From Nocardioides sp. LHD-245 (GTDB taxonomy: Bacteria > Actinomycetota > Actinomycetes > Propionibacteriales > Nocardioidaceae): a stretch of DNA of 64,000 nucleotides. The notes beneath the pieces are model-generated. The model was not told where the DNA came from. It saw only the letters and a program-made list of their open reading frames with translations, and did not search any database. This document shows, one piece after another, positions 33,363-41,927 of this stretch. Position 1 is the first letter of the stretch, and the number at the start of each line of letters is the position of its first letter. The DNA lies in the NCBI RefSeq assembly GCF_030929495.1, contig NZ_JAVFWN010000005.1, positions 62,001 through 126,000 on the forward strand, read 5' to 3'. The translations under genes and the position numbers were made by a program.

Positions 33363-35293
33363 TGTTTCCGCATCTGCTGGCCCCGGGGCGGATTGGCTCG
33401 ATGGACCTGCGCAACCGGATCGTCATGTCCCCGATGGAGACGATGTACGGCACCCCCGACGGCCATCCCTCCGACCGCACCGTGGCGCACTTCGCGACCC
33501 GCGCGGCCGGAGGCGTCGGACTCGTCACCGTCGGCGCGACCGGCATCGACCCGCGACACCCGGAGACTCCGGGCGGCCTGCAGATCGGCGTGGACGCCAC
33601 GATCCCGGCGCACCGACGCCTGGTCGAGGCGGTGCACGCACACGGCGCCCGGATCCAGCCGCAGCTCGTCCACGCGGGCCCGGACGGACTCGGCCCGGAA
33701 CTGTTCGGCGTCACCTCGCTCGGGCCGTCCGTGATCCCGTCGTACCTCACCGGACGGCCCTCCGCGCAGGCCACGAAGGAGCAGATCGCGTCGATCATCG
33801 ACCAGTTCCGGGCCGCGGCGGCGCGGGTCCGGGAGGCGGGGTACGACGGGATCGAGCTGCACGCCGCGCACGGCTACATGTTCCTCGGCTCCTTCCTCGC
33901 ACCGCAGCGCAACCGGCGTGGCGACCGGTACCGCGGCACGTCCGTCGAGGGGCGGATCCGGGTGGTGCTCGAGGCACTCGCCGCGATCCGCGCCGAGGTG
34001 GGCGCGGACTTCCCGGTCACGCTGCGGATCTCGGGCTACGAGCGGGTCGCCGCCGGACGCCCGGTGCACGACACCGCCACCATGGCGCCGCTGCTCGTCG
34101 AGGCCGGCGTCGCCGCCTTCCACGTCAGCGGCGGGGTGATCGACCGGCTGGTCACCGGCATGGTCAACGCCGCCGATGACGGCGACGGGCTCAACGTCGG
34201 CGGCGCTGCGGCGGTGCGCGAGGTGGTCGACGTCCCGGTCATCGCGGTCGGGCGGCTGCACGACCCGGCGCTGGCCGAGCAGGTCCTCGCCGACGGTCGG
34301 GCGGACTTCGTCGCGCTCGGCCGGCCGCTGCTCGCCGACCCGGACCTGCCCCGCAAGCTCGCCGGCGCGCTCGGCGGACCGGCGCTGGTACGCCGGTGCA
34401 TCTCGTGCGAGAACTGCATCGACACCCTCGAGGAGAGGCTGGCCACCGAGTGTGCCGTGAACCCGCTCACCGGCCACGAGCTCGCGCTGGCGCGGTCCGC
34501 GCCGGCGGCACCCCGACGGATGGTCGTCGCCGGCGGCGGGCCGGCGGGGCTGGAGACCGCCTGGCGGGCCGCCGAGGCCGGCCTCGACGTGGTCCTCCTG
34601 GAGCGCTCACCCCGGCTCGGCGGCGCGCTCGGCGCCGCCTGCGCGGTCCACCCCGAGAACCGGAGCTATCTCGACTGGCTGCTGGCCCGGGTGCAGGACG
34701 CGGGAGTCGACGTCCGGCCGGGCACCGCGGCCGACCCGGAGCAGGTCCGGGCGCTCTCCCCGGAGCTGGTGGTGGTCGCCACCGGCGGGCGGCTCGAGGT
34801 CCCGGAGCTGCCCGGCGCGGCGCTGCCGCACGTCGTCGCCGGCATCGACCCCGACCGGCCGCCCCCGGGGCGCCGGGTCGTCGTGGTCGGTGCGCGGCTG
34901 GCCGCCGTCGAGTGGTGCGAGATGCTCGCCGCCTCCGGGGCGCTGGTCGCGCTGCTGCACTCCGGCGCCGAGATCGCGCCGGAATTCGGAGCCAAGCGCC
35001 GCGGCGAGCACATGGACCGTCTCGACCGCCTCGGCGTCACCGTGCACGTCGGGGCCACGGTCACCGCGATCACCGAGACGGGAGTGCACTGGGTGCCCGC
35101 CCACGGCCGGCTACGGATCCTGCCGGCGGACGCCGTCGTGCTCGCGGGCGAGGTGGTCGCCGACTCCGCGGTGCGCGACCGCCTGGTCGCGGCGCTGCCC
35201 GGCGTCGACGTACACGTCGTCGGGGACGCCGGTGGCCTGGGCCTGATCCGGGGCGCCACCGCCGACGCGGCCCGCCTCGTCGCGACCCTGTGA
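33362..35293 (+). CDS. 2,4-dienoyl-CoA reductase-like FMN/4Fe-4S/FAD oxidoreductase
   Basis: A 643-residue three-module flavoprotein. Residues 1-330 are an old-yellow-enzyme barrel (LRNRIVMSPMETMYG; ELHAAHGYMFLGSFLAPQRN). CISCENCIDTLEE with a further Cys 11 residues later gives the CxxCxxC-x11-C iron-sulfur site. The C-terminal half has two dinucleotide folds (MVVAGGGPAGLETAWRAAEAG; RVVVVGARLAAVEWCEM). This is the FadH-type arrangement that reduces a C=C bond of an enoyl or dienoyl substrate with NAD(P)H; steroid or bile-acid relatives exist. A KstR-like box overlaps the ATG, consistent with a sterol/lipid degradation role. In the second fold, A replaces G in GxGxxG. Confidence 0.88.
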   Translation: MFPHLLAPGRIGSMDLRNRIVMSPMETMYGTPDGHPSDRTVAHFATRAAGGVGLVTVGATGIDPRHPETPGGLQIGVDATIPAHRRLVEAVHAHGARIQPQLVHAGPDGLGPELFGVTSLGPSVIPSYLTGRPSAQATKEQIASIIDQFRAAAARVREAGYDGIELHAAHGYMFLGSFLAPQRNRRGDRYRGTSVEGRIRVVLEALAAIRAEVGADFPVTLRISGYERVAAGRPVHDTATMAPLLVEAGVAAFHVSGGVIDRLVTGMVNAADDGDGLNVGGAAAVREVVDVPVIAVGRLHDPALAEQVLADGRADFVALGRPLLADPDLPRKLAGALGGPALVRRCISCENCIDTLEERLATECAVNPLTGHELALARSAPAAPRRMVVAGGGPAGLETAWRAAEAGLDVVLLERSPRLGGALGAACAVHPENRSYLDWLLARVQDAGVDVRPGTAADPEQVRALSPELVVVATGGRLEVPELPGAALPHVVAGIDPDRPPPGRRVVVVGARLAAVEWCEMLAASGALVALLHSGAEIAPEFGAKRRGEHMDRLDRLGVTVHVGATVTAITETGVHWVPAHGRLRILPADAVVLAGEVVADSAVRDRLVAALPGVDVHVVGDAGGLGLIRGATADAARLVATL

Positions 35294-35393
35294 CCCACGA
35301 ATCACGACGGTGATGCAACCCTCGGGGGTACGAACCGCCTTGGGTAGTCATGGATACGACGTCTCGGGAGTCGCGTGAGGAGGTGAGCGGCGC

Positions 35394-35933
35394 GTGGATG
35401 CCGATTTCGCCGATTTCGTCGCGGCGAAGCAGAACGGCCTCCTGCGCTACGGCATGTTGCTGACCGGAGGCGACCCGCACACGGCCGCCGACCTCGCCCA
35501 GGAGACGTTCCTGCGCCTCGGCCGGCGGTGGCGCCATGTCCGCGACGTCGAGCACCAGGACGCGTACGCACGGCGCACGATGACCCGGCTGTGGTGGAGC
35601 CGCAGCAAGCGCGACCGGCGCGACGTCCTGCTCGCCGAGCCCGAGGACCGTGCCACCAGCGATGCGGAGCCGGCCTGGACCTCCGACCTCTGGGCGGCGC
35701 TGCAGCAGCTGCCGCCCCGGCAGCGCGCAGTCCTCGTGCTGCGCTACTACGAGGACTGCTCCGAGAAGGAGATCGCCGAGGTCCTCGCCTGCCGGCCCGG
35801 CACGGTCAAGAGCCAGGCCAGCCGCGGCATGACGACATTGCGGCGGCTGATGGGGGTCGACGACGGCGATCCGGTGATCCCCGACGACAGCGACGCCGCC
35901 GGCCGGACCGGGGGGAGGTCGGCCCATGAGTGA
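35394..35933 (+). CDS. SigE-family ECF sigma factor
   Basis: A 179-residue extracytoplasmic-function sigma factor. Region 2 reads GGDPHTAADLAQETFLRLGRRW with DAYARRTMTRLWWSRSKR. Region 4 is LPPRQRAVLVLRYYEDCSEKEI and AEVLACRPGTVKSQASRGM. This matches the actinobacterial SigE-like group with FxxFVxxxxxxLLRYGMLLTG at the N-terminus. GTG 35394 has GAGGAGG ten bases upstream. The stop overlaps the next gene by eight bases (ATGAGTGA), which probably encodes its partner. Its target promoters are not evident. Confidence 0.92.
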   Translation: MDADFADFVAAKQNGLLRYGMLLTGGDPHTAADLAQETFLRLGRRWRHVRDVEHQDAYARRTMTRLWWSRSKRDRRDVLLAEPEDRATSDAEPAWTSDLWAALQQLPPRQRAVLVLRYYEDCSEKEIAEVLACRPGTVKSQASRGMTTLRRLMGVDDGDPVIPDDSDAAGRTGGRSAHE

Positions 35934-36576
35934 CCTCGAGAAGCAGCTGCGCGCGTTCGTCCGGGAGGGCGACATCCCCGTCCCCCACGTCCCCGACCTG
36001 GCCGCCCGGGTCGCCGGCGCCCAGCGCCGTCACCGGCAGCGCCGGGTGGCCGGCGTCGCCGCCGCCGTCTGCGTCGTCGCCGGCGCGGGCGTCGTGGGCA
36101 CGATGCTGCGCGGCGGCGACTCGACGCCCCAGCCGGCCGCGCCGACTCCGAGCTGCGCGGGCGTGACGCTGCGCTCCGCGGGCGTCAGCACCGGCCTCGG
36201 CGAGGCCGGGCCCACCCTGGTCCTGACGCTCGGCGGCGGCACCGGCGGCGACGCCCGGTGCCCGATCGGCCCGGGCACCCGGATCGACATCGGCGCCGGC
36301 GTCGAGGCCCTGACCACCACGCTCGCCCCCGGCACGCCGCGGGTCCGGCTGCACCCCGGCCAGGACGCGCTCCTCGAGCTCACCTGGGCCACCTGGTGCG
36401 GGGACGGCCCGCCTCGGGTCCGGGTGACCTTCTCCACCGGCGACGCCACGACCCTCGATCTGCCGGCGGACACCGCGCTGCCGGACTGTGGCGACCCGAG
36501 CGCCCCGGCGCCGCTGGGCTTCGTCGCGCTGCGCACCATCGATGTGCACCCCGGGGGCACGGCCGGGTCGGGCTAG
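35926..36576 (+). CDS. Membrane-anchored partner of the ECF sigma factor (putative anti-sigma)
   Basis: A 216-residue protein coupled to the sigma gene by an 8-bp overlap. The N-terminal 35 residues are charged and probably cytoplasmic. GVAAAVCVVAGAGVVGTML (about 43-61) is the single membrane helix. The outer domain (residues about 75-216) has four Cys residues and resembles DUF4232-type domains (LELTWATWCG). No HxxxCxxC zinc motif is present, so the anti-sigma assignment rests on position and topology only. Confidence 0.7.
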   Translation: MSDLEKQLRAFVREGDIPVPHVPDLAARVAGAQRRHRQRRVAGVAAAVCVVAGAGVVGTMLRGGDSTPQPAAPTPSCAGVTLRSAGVSTGLGEAGPTLVLTLGGGTGGDARCPIGPGTRIDIGAGVEALTTTLAPGTPRVRLHPGQDALLELTWATWCGDGPPRVRVTFSTGDATTLDLPADTALPDCGDPSAPAPLGFVALRTIDVHPGGTAGSG

Positions 36577-36634
36577 GTGTGTCTCCCAGGTGGGCGCCGT
36601 CGCGCGCCGCCCGCCGGCGCAGCAGCTCAGCGGC

Positions 36635-37282
36635 TCAGCGCATCTTCACCGAGTTGGCCGCCGCGTCGAGGGCACCGAAGTGGCCGGAGCTCGCGACATA
36701 GCCGTACGACGCGCCGCCGTAGGACGCGTTGTTCCAGACCTTGAAGTCGCAACGGGCGTAGCCGGTGCCCGAGCGGATCCGGTTGCGCCAGCTGGAGGTC
36801 AGCGTCGGCCAGGCCCACTCGACGTCCAGGTCGTCGTCGCACCCGCTCGCCGCCTCCATCACCAACGCGGCACCGGTGCCGTAGGTGCCGTCGTAGAAGA
36901 TCGCGGTCACGACCGACGCGAGCGGCGCCGGGGCGGGGGCCGCGGCAACCGGCTCGTCGAGGCCGGTCCGGGCGGCCCGCGCGGCGCGCGAGGCCGCGGC
37001 GCGATCCTGTCGGACCAGGCCCGTCTCGATCGACCTGAGCGTCGACCGCTCGCTGAGGTCGGCGGTCGTCAGCCCGTCGGTGGGGACGCCGGTCACCGCC
37101 TCGAGCAGCGCGTCGGCGCTGGGGTAGCAGTGCAGCTCTCCTGTCGTGGCGCGCAGGAGGCAGGCCTCGTCGGCGGCGCCCTCCCCGGCGTCGGCGGCCC
37201 GCGCGGCCGGTCCTGAGGGCAGCACCAGGGCTGCCGCGGCGAGGCCGGCGAGTGCCAGCCCGGCGATCTTCTTCTCGACCAT
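36635..37282 (-). CDS. Secreted beta/gamma-crystallin-like (peptidase inhibitor I36-like) protein
   Basis: A 215-residue exported protein. ATG 37282 has GGGGGAGG about seven bases upstream and is followed by a Sec signal (IAGLALAGLAAAALVLPSGPAARA, cleaved near residue 31). The C-terminal segment VWNNASYGGASYGYVASSGH followed by LDAAANSVKM is a crystallin Greek-key motif as in the I36 inhibitor family. Four Cys residues in the mature part may form disulfides (ACLL, LHCY, SGCDDD, ARCDF). The middle is Ala/Arg-rich. It is convergent with the anti-sigma gene. Target protease, if any, is unknown. Confidence 0.75.
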   Translation of the reverse strand: MVEKKIAGLALAGLAAAALVLPSGPAARAADAGEGAADEACLLRATTGELHCYPSADALLEAVTGVPTDGLTTADLSERSTLRSIETGLVRQDRAAASRAARAARTGLDEPVAAAPAPAPLASVVTAIFYDGTYGTGAALVMEAASGCDDDLDVEWAWPTLTSSWRNRIRSGTGYARCDFKVWNNASYGGASYGYVASSGHFGALDAAANSVKMR

Positions 37283-37435
37283 GTCCCTACCTCCCCCGAG
37301 GCTCATGCTCCGGATGGGTCCGACGCAAACCTCTCGACCGTGGGACGGCCCCTGCTCCACCCCGGTTCCGCGCAACTACCGGAACTGTCGCGAACCCGCC
37401 GTCCGGACGACGAAATCGGTAGGTGAGCCGCCAGG

Positions 37436-38197
37436 TCAGCCCTTCGTGCGGGTGAGGAAGGCGGTCATCGCCTCACGGGCCTCGTCGGAGCCGAACAGCC
37501 GGGCGCTGAGCTCGACCAGCTCCTCGCCCTGAGCGTCGATCCGGGCGAGCAGGTCGGCGGCGAGGAGGCCCTTGGTCTCGCGCAGGCCCTGGGCGGCGCC
37601 GGTGGCGAGCTTGCCGACGACGTCGTCGACCTTCGTCTGCAGCTCGTCCGCGGGGACGGCGAAGGTGGCCAGGCCGAAGTCGGCGGCCTCGGCGCCGGTG
37701 AACACCTCGCCGCCGAGCGCGGTCCAGGCGAGGCCGCGCGGGGTGAGCCGCGGGAACACCGTCAACGAGATGACCGCGGGGGTCAGCCCGAGCTTGACCT
37801 CGGTGAGCGCGAAGGTCGCGTCGGCGGCGACCACGACCACATCGGAGGCGGCCACGATGCCGATGCCACCCGCGCGGGCGGCTCCCTCGACGACCGTCAC
37901 CACCGGCTTGGTGAGCGCGACGATCTGGCGCTGGAGAGCCACGATGGCCCGCGCGCCCTCCTGCATCGGGACCGTCGAGGCCTCCGAGAGGTCGGCACCG
38001 GAGCAGAACACCCGGCCCGACGACCTCAGCACCACGACCCGCACGTCGTCCGCCGCGTCCGCCGTCGCGAGGTGGCCGACCAGCTCGGTGACCAGCTGGC
38101 GCGAGAGCGCGTTGCGGTTGCGGGGCGAGTCGAGGGTGATCGTCGCGATGCCGTCGGCGACGTCGAGGTGGACCAGCTCGGCGGGTGCGTCAGTCAT
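37436..38197 (-). CDS. Enoyl-CoA hydratase/isomerase family protein
   Basis: A 253-residue crotonase-fold protein. NRNALSRQLVTEL and SGRVFCSGADLSE give the first oxyanion-hole and CoA-binding region. GAARAGGIGIVAASDVVVVAADATFALTEVKLGLTP (outlined) contains the second oxyanion Gly and the catalytic Glu of ALTEVKLGL. It would hydrate enoyl-CoA in beta-oxidation. ATG 38197 is preferred to 38206 by its AGGA site eight bases away. The gene is monocistronic as far as seen. An imperfect GGTTCCGCG/CGCGAACC repeat at 37364-37396 lies past its 3' end. Confidence 0.88.
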   Translation of the reverse strand: MTDAPAELVHLDVADGIATITLDSPRNRNALSRQLVTELVGHLATADAADDVRVVVLRSSGRVFCSGADLSEASTVPMQEGARAIVALQRQIVALTKPVVTVVEGAARAGGIGIVAASDVVVVAADATFALTEVKLGLTPAVISLTVFPRLTPRGLAWTALGGEVFTGAEAADFGLATFAVPADELQTKVDDVVGKLATGAAQGLRETKGLLAADLLARIDAQGEELVELSARLFGSDEAREAMTAFLTRTKG

Positions 38198-38287
38198 GCG
38201 GGCCATCCTGCCTCGTCGTACCCGCCACCGCGGGTCCGGTCCATGGCACGCACCGACCGCCGATCTCCTCCTGCTGGGGCGGGCCGG

Positions 38288-39288
38288 TCACGCGGCTGCC
38301 GCGAAGCAGTCCGCCGCGATGCCGGCGATCAGCCTGTCCAGCCAGTCGGGCCCGAGGCCGAACTCGTGCTGGCGCCGCGCGGCCCGGGAGGCGCGGTCGG
38401 CGGCCTCGTTGAGGACATGGCCGTTGTGCCCGCGGACCCACACGACCCGCGACGACGTCGCCCGCAGGCGCGCCAGGATCGTGGCGACGGCCGCGGCGTG
38501 GACGGGTTTGAGGGCCGAGAGCGCTCCGTCAGATAGCGCACGGCGTTCAGTGAGTCCGACTCGATCAGCAACGGCCGCCCCGGGTAGCTGTCGAGCGCGA
38601 GCCCGATCGCCTGCAGCTCGCCGTGGAGGATGTCGGTGGTCTGCCCGACGAAGCGCGCCGTGACCTCGCCGCGCTCGGTCGCGACCCCCAGGCCGACCCC
38701 TCGGCGCCGCGACTTCGAGGCATCGGTGCCCACCCGCAACGGGGATACGGGCCGCGTCGAGACGGGAGCGGCCGCGGCCGGCGCCGCCTGTGCGTGCAGC
38801 CGTTCACGGGCCGCCGCGTCGAGGCGCCCCAGGGGGTCGACGCCCGGGCTCGCCACGAGGTCGATCCGCGGGAAGGCCGCGGCAGACTCGCGGAGCGCGG
38901 CCAGCAGCCGGGCATCACGAACGAGGAGGACCACCCGCTCGTCGTACCGCTCGGCGTCGGCGAGCAGCCGCTCGAAGGCGTCGAGGCCGAGCGCCGCCCG
39001 GGAGCTCTGAGAGCAGTCGCCGCTGCTCGTCAGCACGAACCGGCGGCGGCCCGCACGGCAGGTCGCCAGCACCGTGAAGAGCCGGTCGCCGTCGGTCGTC
39101 CTCAGGCGAGCCGACCGGATGACGGCCAGCGATCGAGGTGCGGGACGGCTGCGTGGAGCAGGTACGACGACAGGTGCTGGGGCGCGAGGCGTCGGCCGCG
39201 ACTCGCGGTGGGTCGCCGCGGGACGGAGCCATGCGGCGACCCGGGCCAGGAGGGACGGGATGATCGGGATGATCGGGAACGGGCGCAC
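38288..39288 (-). pseudogene. RNase HI-domain protein gene with a frameshift near 38535
   Basis: A ribonuclease H-type protein split by a one-base frame change. From GTG 39288 (GGAG six bases upstream) the frame encodes a variable N-terminal part and then an RNase H fold: VGTDASK (first Asp), LHGELQAIGLALDSYPG (Glu), LLIESDSLNAVRYLT (second Asp). It then slips into a meaningless Arg/Ser/Pro-rich tail ending at 38329. The other frame, entered near 38535, gives the expected RNase H ending: VVWVRGHNGHVLNEAADRAS with the last catalytic Asp, stopping at 38288. The total, 1001 bases, is one short of a whole number of codons. It could be a real mutation, a sequencing error or programmed frameshifting. 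Confidence 0.78.
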
Positions 39289-39453
39289 AGCAGGCTCCTC
39301 TCGGTCCGCCGGACCGGGTGTCCGACCGACCGGTGAACCGATCCCGGTTCGGCGCGGCCGTCCCCGGGGGCCGATGGGGAAAGCCAGGGCCGCCGCACCC
39401 GGCGGCTGCAAGAATGGGCGCCGATCCACGGATCCGGCTGATGGGGGGACCCG

Positions 39454-40530
39454 ATGCTCGACATCCTGCTGTGCGGGGCGGGCGACACCGCTGAGGTGCG
39501 CGACGAGTTCGTGCGGGTCGTGTCCGAGTTCGGCGGCACACCGCTGCACTACCTCTCGGGCGACATCCTCTACGTCAACACCGCGACAGCGACCTGGGCG
39601 GAGAACTCCCGGGCCTCGGTGCAGAGCTCGGAGCTGTGCGTCTTCGTCATCGTGCGGGCGCTCGGCTCGATCACCTGGACGACCGAGTTCCGCGAGGTGG
39701 TCACCAGCGGCAAGCCGTTCGTGATGCTCTGCCTCGACTCGACGTACCACCGCTACCTGGAGCTCTCCCAGGCGGTGCGGAGTGACGGGGAGGGCGCCGC
39801 GGGTCCCGGCGACCAGCAGCTGCTGGAGACCCTCGCCACAGTCGAGCGCGACCATCAGGTCACGATCGTCCCGTTCCCGGCGAACGGGTTCGGCGAGGTG
39901 CTCCGTCGGCAGCTCGCGAACACCTTCACGCTGGCGCTCCAGCTGCTCGAGACTCAGAACCGCCGCCGGTTCCTCCGCACCCTGTTCCACGCTCCGGAGT
40001 CGCTCCCGGCCCACCATCTGGAATGGGCGACCGAGCTCGCCCTCGACGAGACGGAGGAGAAGGGACCGCGCAAACAGGCGATCGTCGCCCTGGCGCTGCG
40101 CCGGTCGGCGACCGAGGACGTCGCCCTCGCCCTCCTCGGGTCCCCCGAGCAGGGTGTCCAGCGACTCGCGTTCGCCCGCCTCGCCGATCTCTACATCGAG
40201 CGTCCCCCGCGCCGTGACTTCCTCGAGGCCGTCGTCGAGATCGCCAACACGAGCGACGACGTGGGCGTGGCGCGGCGCCTCCTGCCCACCCTCTTCGACA
40301 TGGACCTGGCGACCGCCCTGGCAGCGCTCACCGAGCTCAATCTGACCGACAGCGGACTCCGCCGGCGCCTCATCGACCAGCTGGAGCTGCACGAGGGGCG
40401 CATCGGAGACCTCGGGCTGGTCCCCGCGGCGCTCCGACTGGCCGAGCGGGCCCGGGTCGGCACCGACGAGCAAGACTGGAAGAAGCGGCTCACCCGATTC
40501 ATCGAGCGGCACGCGGACGACGGCACCTGA
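39454..40530 (+). CDS. TIR-like N-terminal domain protein with helical-repeat C-terminus (unknown function)
   Basis: A 358-residue cytoplasmic protein not matched to a named family. Residues 1-100 look like a TIR/DUF4062-like Rossmann fold: MLDILLCGAGDTAEVRDEFV, then SELCVFVIVRALGSITWTTEFREVV with a Glu (78) in the position of a TIR catalytic Glu, then KPFVMLCLDS. Residues about 145-340 are alpha-helical repeats of HEAT/ARM appearance (KQAIVALALRR, VQRLAFARLADLY, ARRLLPTLFD). ATG 39454 has GGGGGA five bases upstream. It precedes a DUF1704 peptidase and lies near a TIR-STAND protein, suggesting a signalling or defence role. Function unknown. Confidence 0.75.
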   Translation: MLDILLCGAGDTAEVRDEFVRVVSEFGGTPLHYLSGDILYVNTATATWAENSRASVQSSELCVFVIVRALGSITWTTEFREVVTSGKPFVMLCLDSTYHRYLELSQAVRSDGEGAAGPGDQQLLETLATVERDHQVTIVPFPANGFGEVLRRQLANTFTLALQLLETQNRRRFLRTLFHAPESLPAHHLEWATELALDETEEKGPRKQAIVALALRRSATEDVALALLGSPEQGVQRLAFARLADLYIERPPRRDFLEAVVEIANTSDDVGVARRLLPTLFDMDLATALAALTELNLTDSGLRRRLIDQLELHEGRIGDLGLVPAALRLAERARVGTDEQDWKKRLTRFIERHADDGT

Positions 40531-40550
40531 CCGGCGGCACCGCACGCCGG
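40531..40550 (+). terminator. Short hairpin after the TIR-like gene
   Basis: CCGGCG (40531-40536) immediately follows the stop codon and pairs with CGCCGG (40545-40550) around an eight-base loop. The stem is short and has no U-tract. It may terminate or attenuate transcription before the DUF1704 gene, which has its own strong ribosome site 124 bases further on. Confidence 0.4.
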
Positions 40551-40673
40551 CCAGGGGAGCAGCGGGCCCGGCCTGCCTCCCGTCACGGAGGCCCTCCCGG
40601 GATCGGTCAGGGACAGCGACCGAACAGGACGTGGCCGCGACCGGAGATCCGGGCCCAGAGACAGGAGGTGCCC

Positions 40674-41927
40674 ATGGGAGGGGACGTCGGGTCGCCCGAG
40701 GACGAGGTCCAGCGCCTGAACGAGGTCGCGGGAGTCCTCCGTGAGCTCGGCTCCGCGTCGGCCGTCACCCACCACGCGACGCCGAGGAATCTCCCCGAGG
40801 CGCGCGCGGAGGTCCTCACGGCGCTACGCGCGGGGCGGATCGTGACCCCTGACCTGATCTACCCCGAGGCCGGAGACCCGGCGGCGGCCGCAGCCGTGGG
40901 GGCCCGCGCCTCCACGATGGCGAGCGAGGTCGGCGGTCCCTGGGGCCGGCTGGTCGCCGACCACGTCGCCACGACCATCGGCGCGGCGAGAGCCGTCCGT
41001 TCCCACGATCCCGAGGTCATCGCCGAGGACACCCGGAACCGGTTCGCAGACCCCGGCGGCGAACTCCTCCGCGTCGCCGACGCGGTGCTCGCGATCCCGG
41101 TGGAGATCCGCGACGAGGAGGTGGTCCCCGCAGGCGAGGCCGTCCGGCGGTTCCGCGGCGTCCTGGACGGGGTCGGGTTGGCCGCCTGGTCGGTCGTGGA
41201 GTCGGACAGCATGCACGCTCGCGTCGCCGTGAACTCGCCACGGCGGCGGATCCGGTTCTCCGCGAGCGCGATCTTCACCACCTCGGAGCTCGAGCGCCTG
41301 CTCGCCCACGAGGTGGGTACCCACGTGCTCCGGTTCGAGAACTCCTGCGCGCAGCCACTGCTCCTGCTCGCCACGCCGCTGGGCGTCGCCGAGCCCACGG
41401 AGGAGGGCCTGGCCGTCCTCAACGAGGCGCGGCTCGGCGTCCTCGACCTGACCAGCCTGCGCACCTACGCCCTCCGGGTGCTCGCCGCCCGTACGGCGAT
41501 GGACGGTCCGTTCGCGGAGGTCGTCGAGACGCTGCTCGCGCACACGAGCCCGCCCCTCGCCGTCGACATCGCGCTGCGCGCGAAGAGAGGCTTCGCCGAC
41601 CTGCGGGCGCCCGGGGCCCACCTCAAGGACGTCTCCTACCTCTCCGGCTACCTCGCACTGGTCCGGCATCTGCGCGGCAAGCCGGAGGACTACGCGGTCC
41701 TGATGGCGGCCAAGCAGCCTCTCGCCAACATCGCGCCGGTGAGGGAGGCGATCGCGGACGGAAGGGCCGCGGTGTGGCCGCTCTCGCTGGTCCACGACCT
41801 CATCCCGTCCCGTGACCGCCCCTGGATCCATCCCAACGGCGATCCGTTCCACCTCACCGCGTCCGGTCCGGAGGACGGGCCACCGCTGTCGGACGCGGCG
41901 AGCGCTACTCGGGCGCTCGGGCGATGA
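40674..41927 (+). CDS. DUF1704 family metallopeptidase (QEGLA-motif/tyrosine carboxypeptidase-like)
   Basis: A 417-residue zinc-peptidase-like protein. HEVGTH (212-217) in LLAHEVGTHVLRFEN is the HExxxH zinc site, and PTEEGLAVLNE (about 241-251) is the family EEGLA/QEGLA motif giving the third ligand. DUF1704 includes the bacterial flavohemoglobin expression-modulating QEGLA proteins and the eukaryotic MATCAP tyrosine carboxypeptidases. The bacterial substrate is unknown. ATG 40674 has AGGAGG five bases upstream; GTG 40668 overlaps that site and is rejected. The 3' end overlaps the convergent TIR-STAND gene by 23 bp. It is downstream of the TIR-like gene. Confidence 0.83.
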   Translation: MGGDVGSPEDEVQRLNEVAGVLRELGSASAVTHHATPRNLPEARAEVLTALRAGRIVTPDLIYPEAGDPAAAAAVGARASTMASEVGGPWGRLVADHVATTIGAARAVRSHDPEVIAEDTRNRFADPGGELLRVADAVLAIPVEIRDEEVVPAGEAVRRFRGVLDGVGLAAWSVVESDSMHARVAVNSPRRRIRFSASAIFTTSELERLLAHEVGTHVLRFENSCAQPLLLLATPLGVAEPTEEGLAVLNEARLGVLDLTSLRTYALRVLAARTAMDGPFAEVVETLLAHTSPPLAVDIALRAKRGFADLRAPGAHLKDVSYLSGYLALVRHLRGKPEDYAVLMAAKQPLANIAPVREAIADGRAAVWPLSLVHDLIPSRDRPWIHPNGDPFHLTASGPEDGPPLSDAASATRALGR

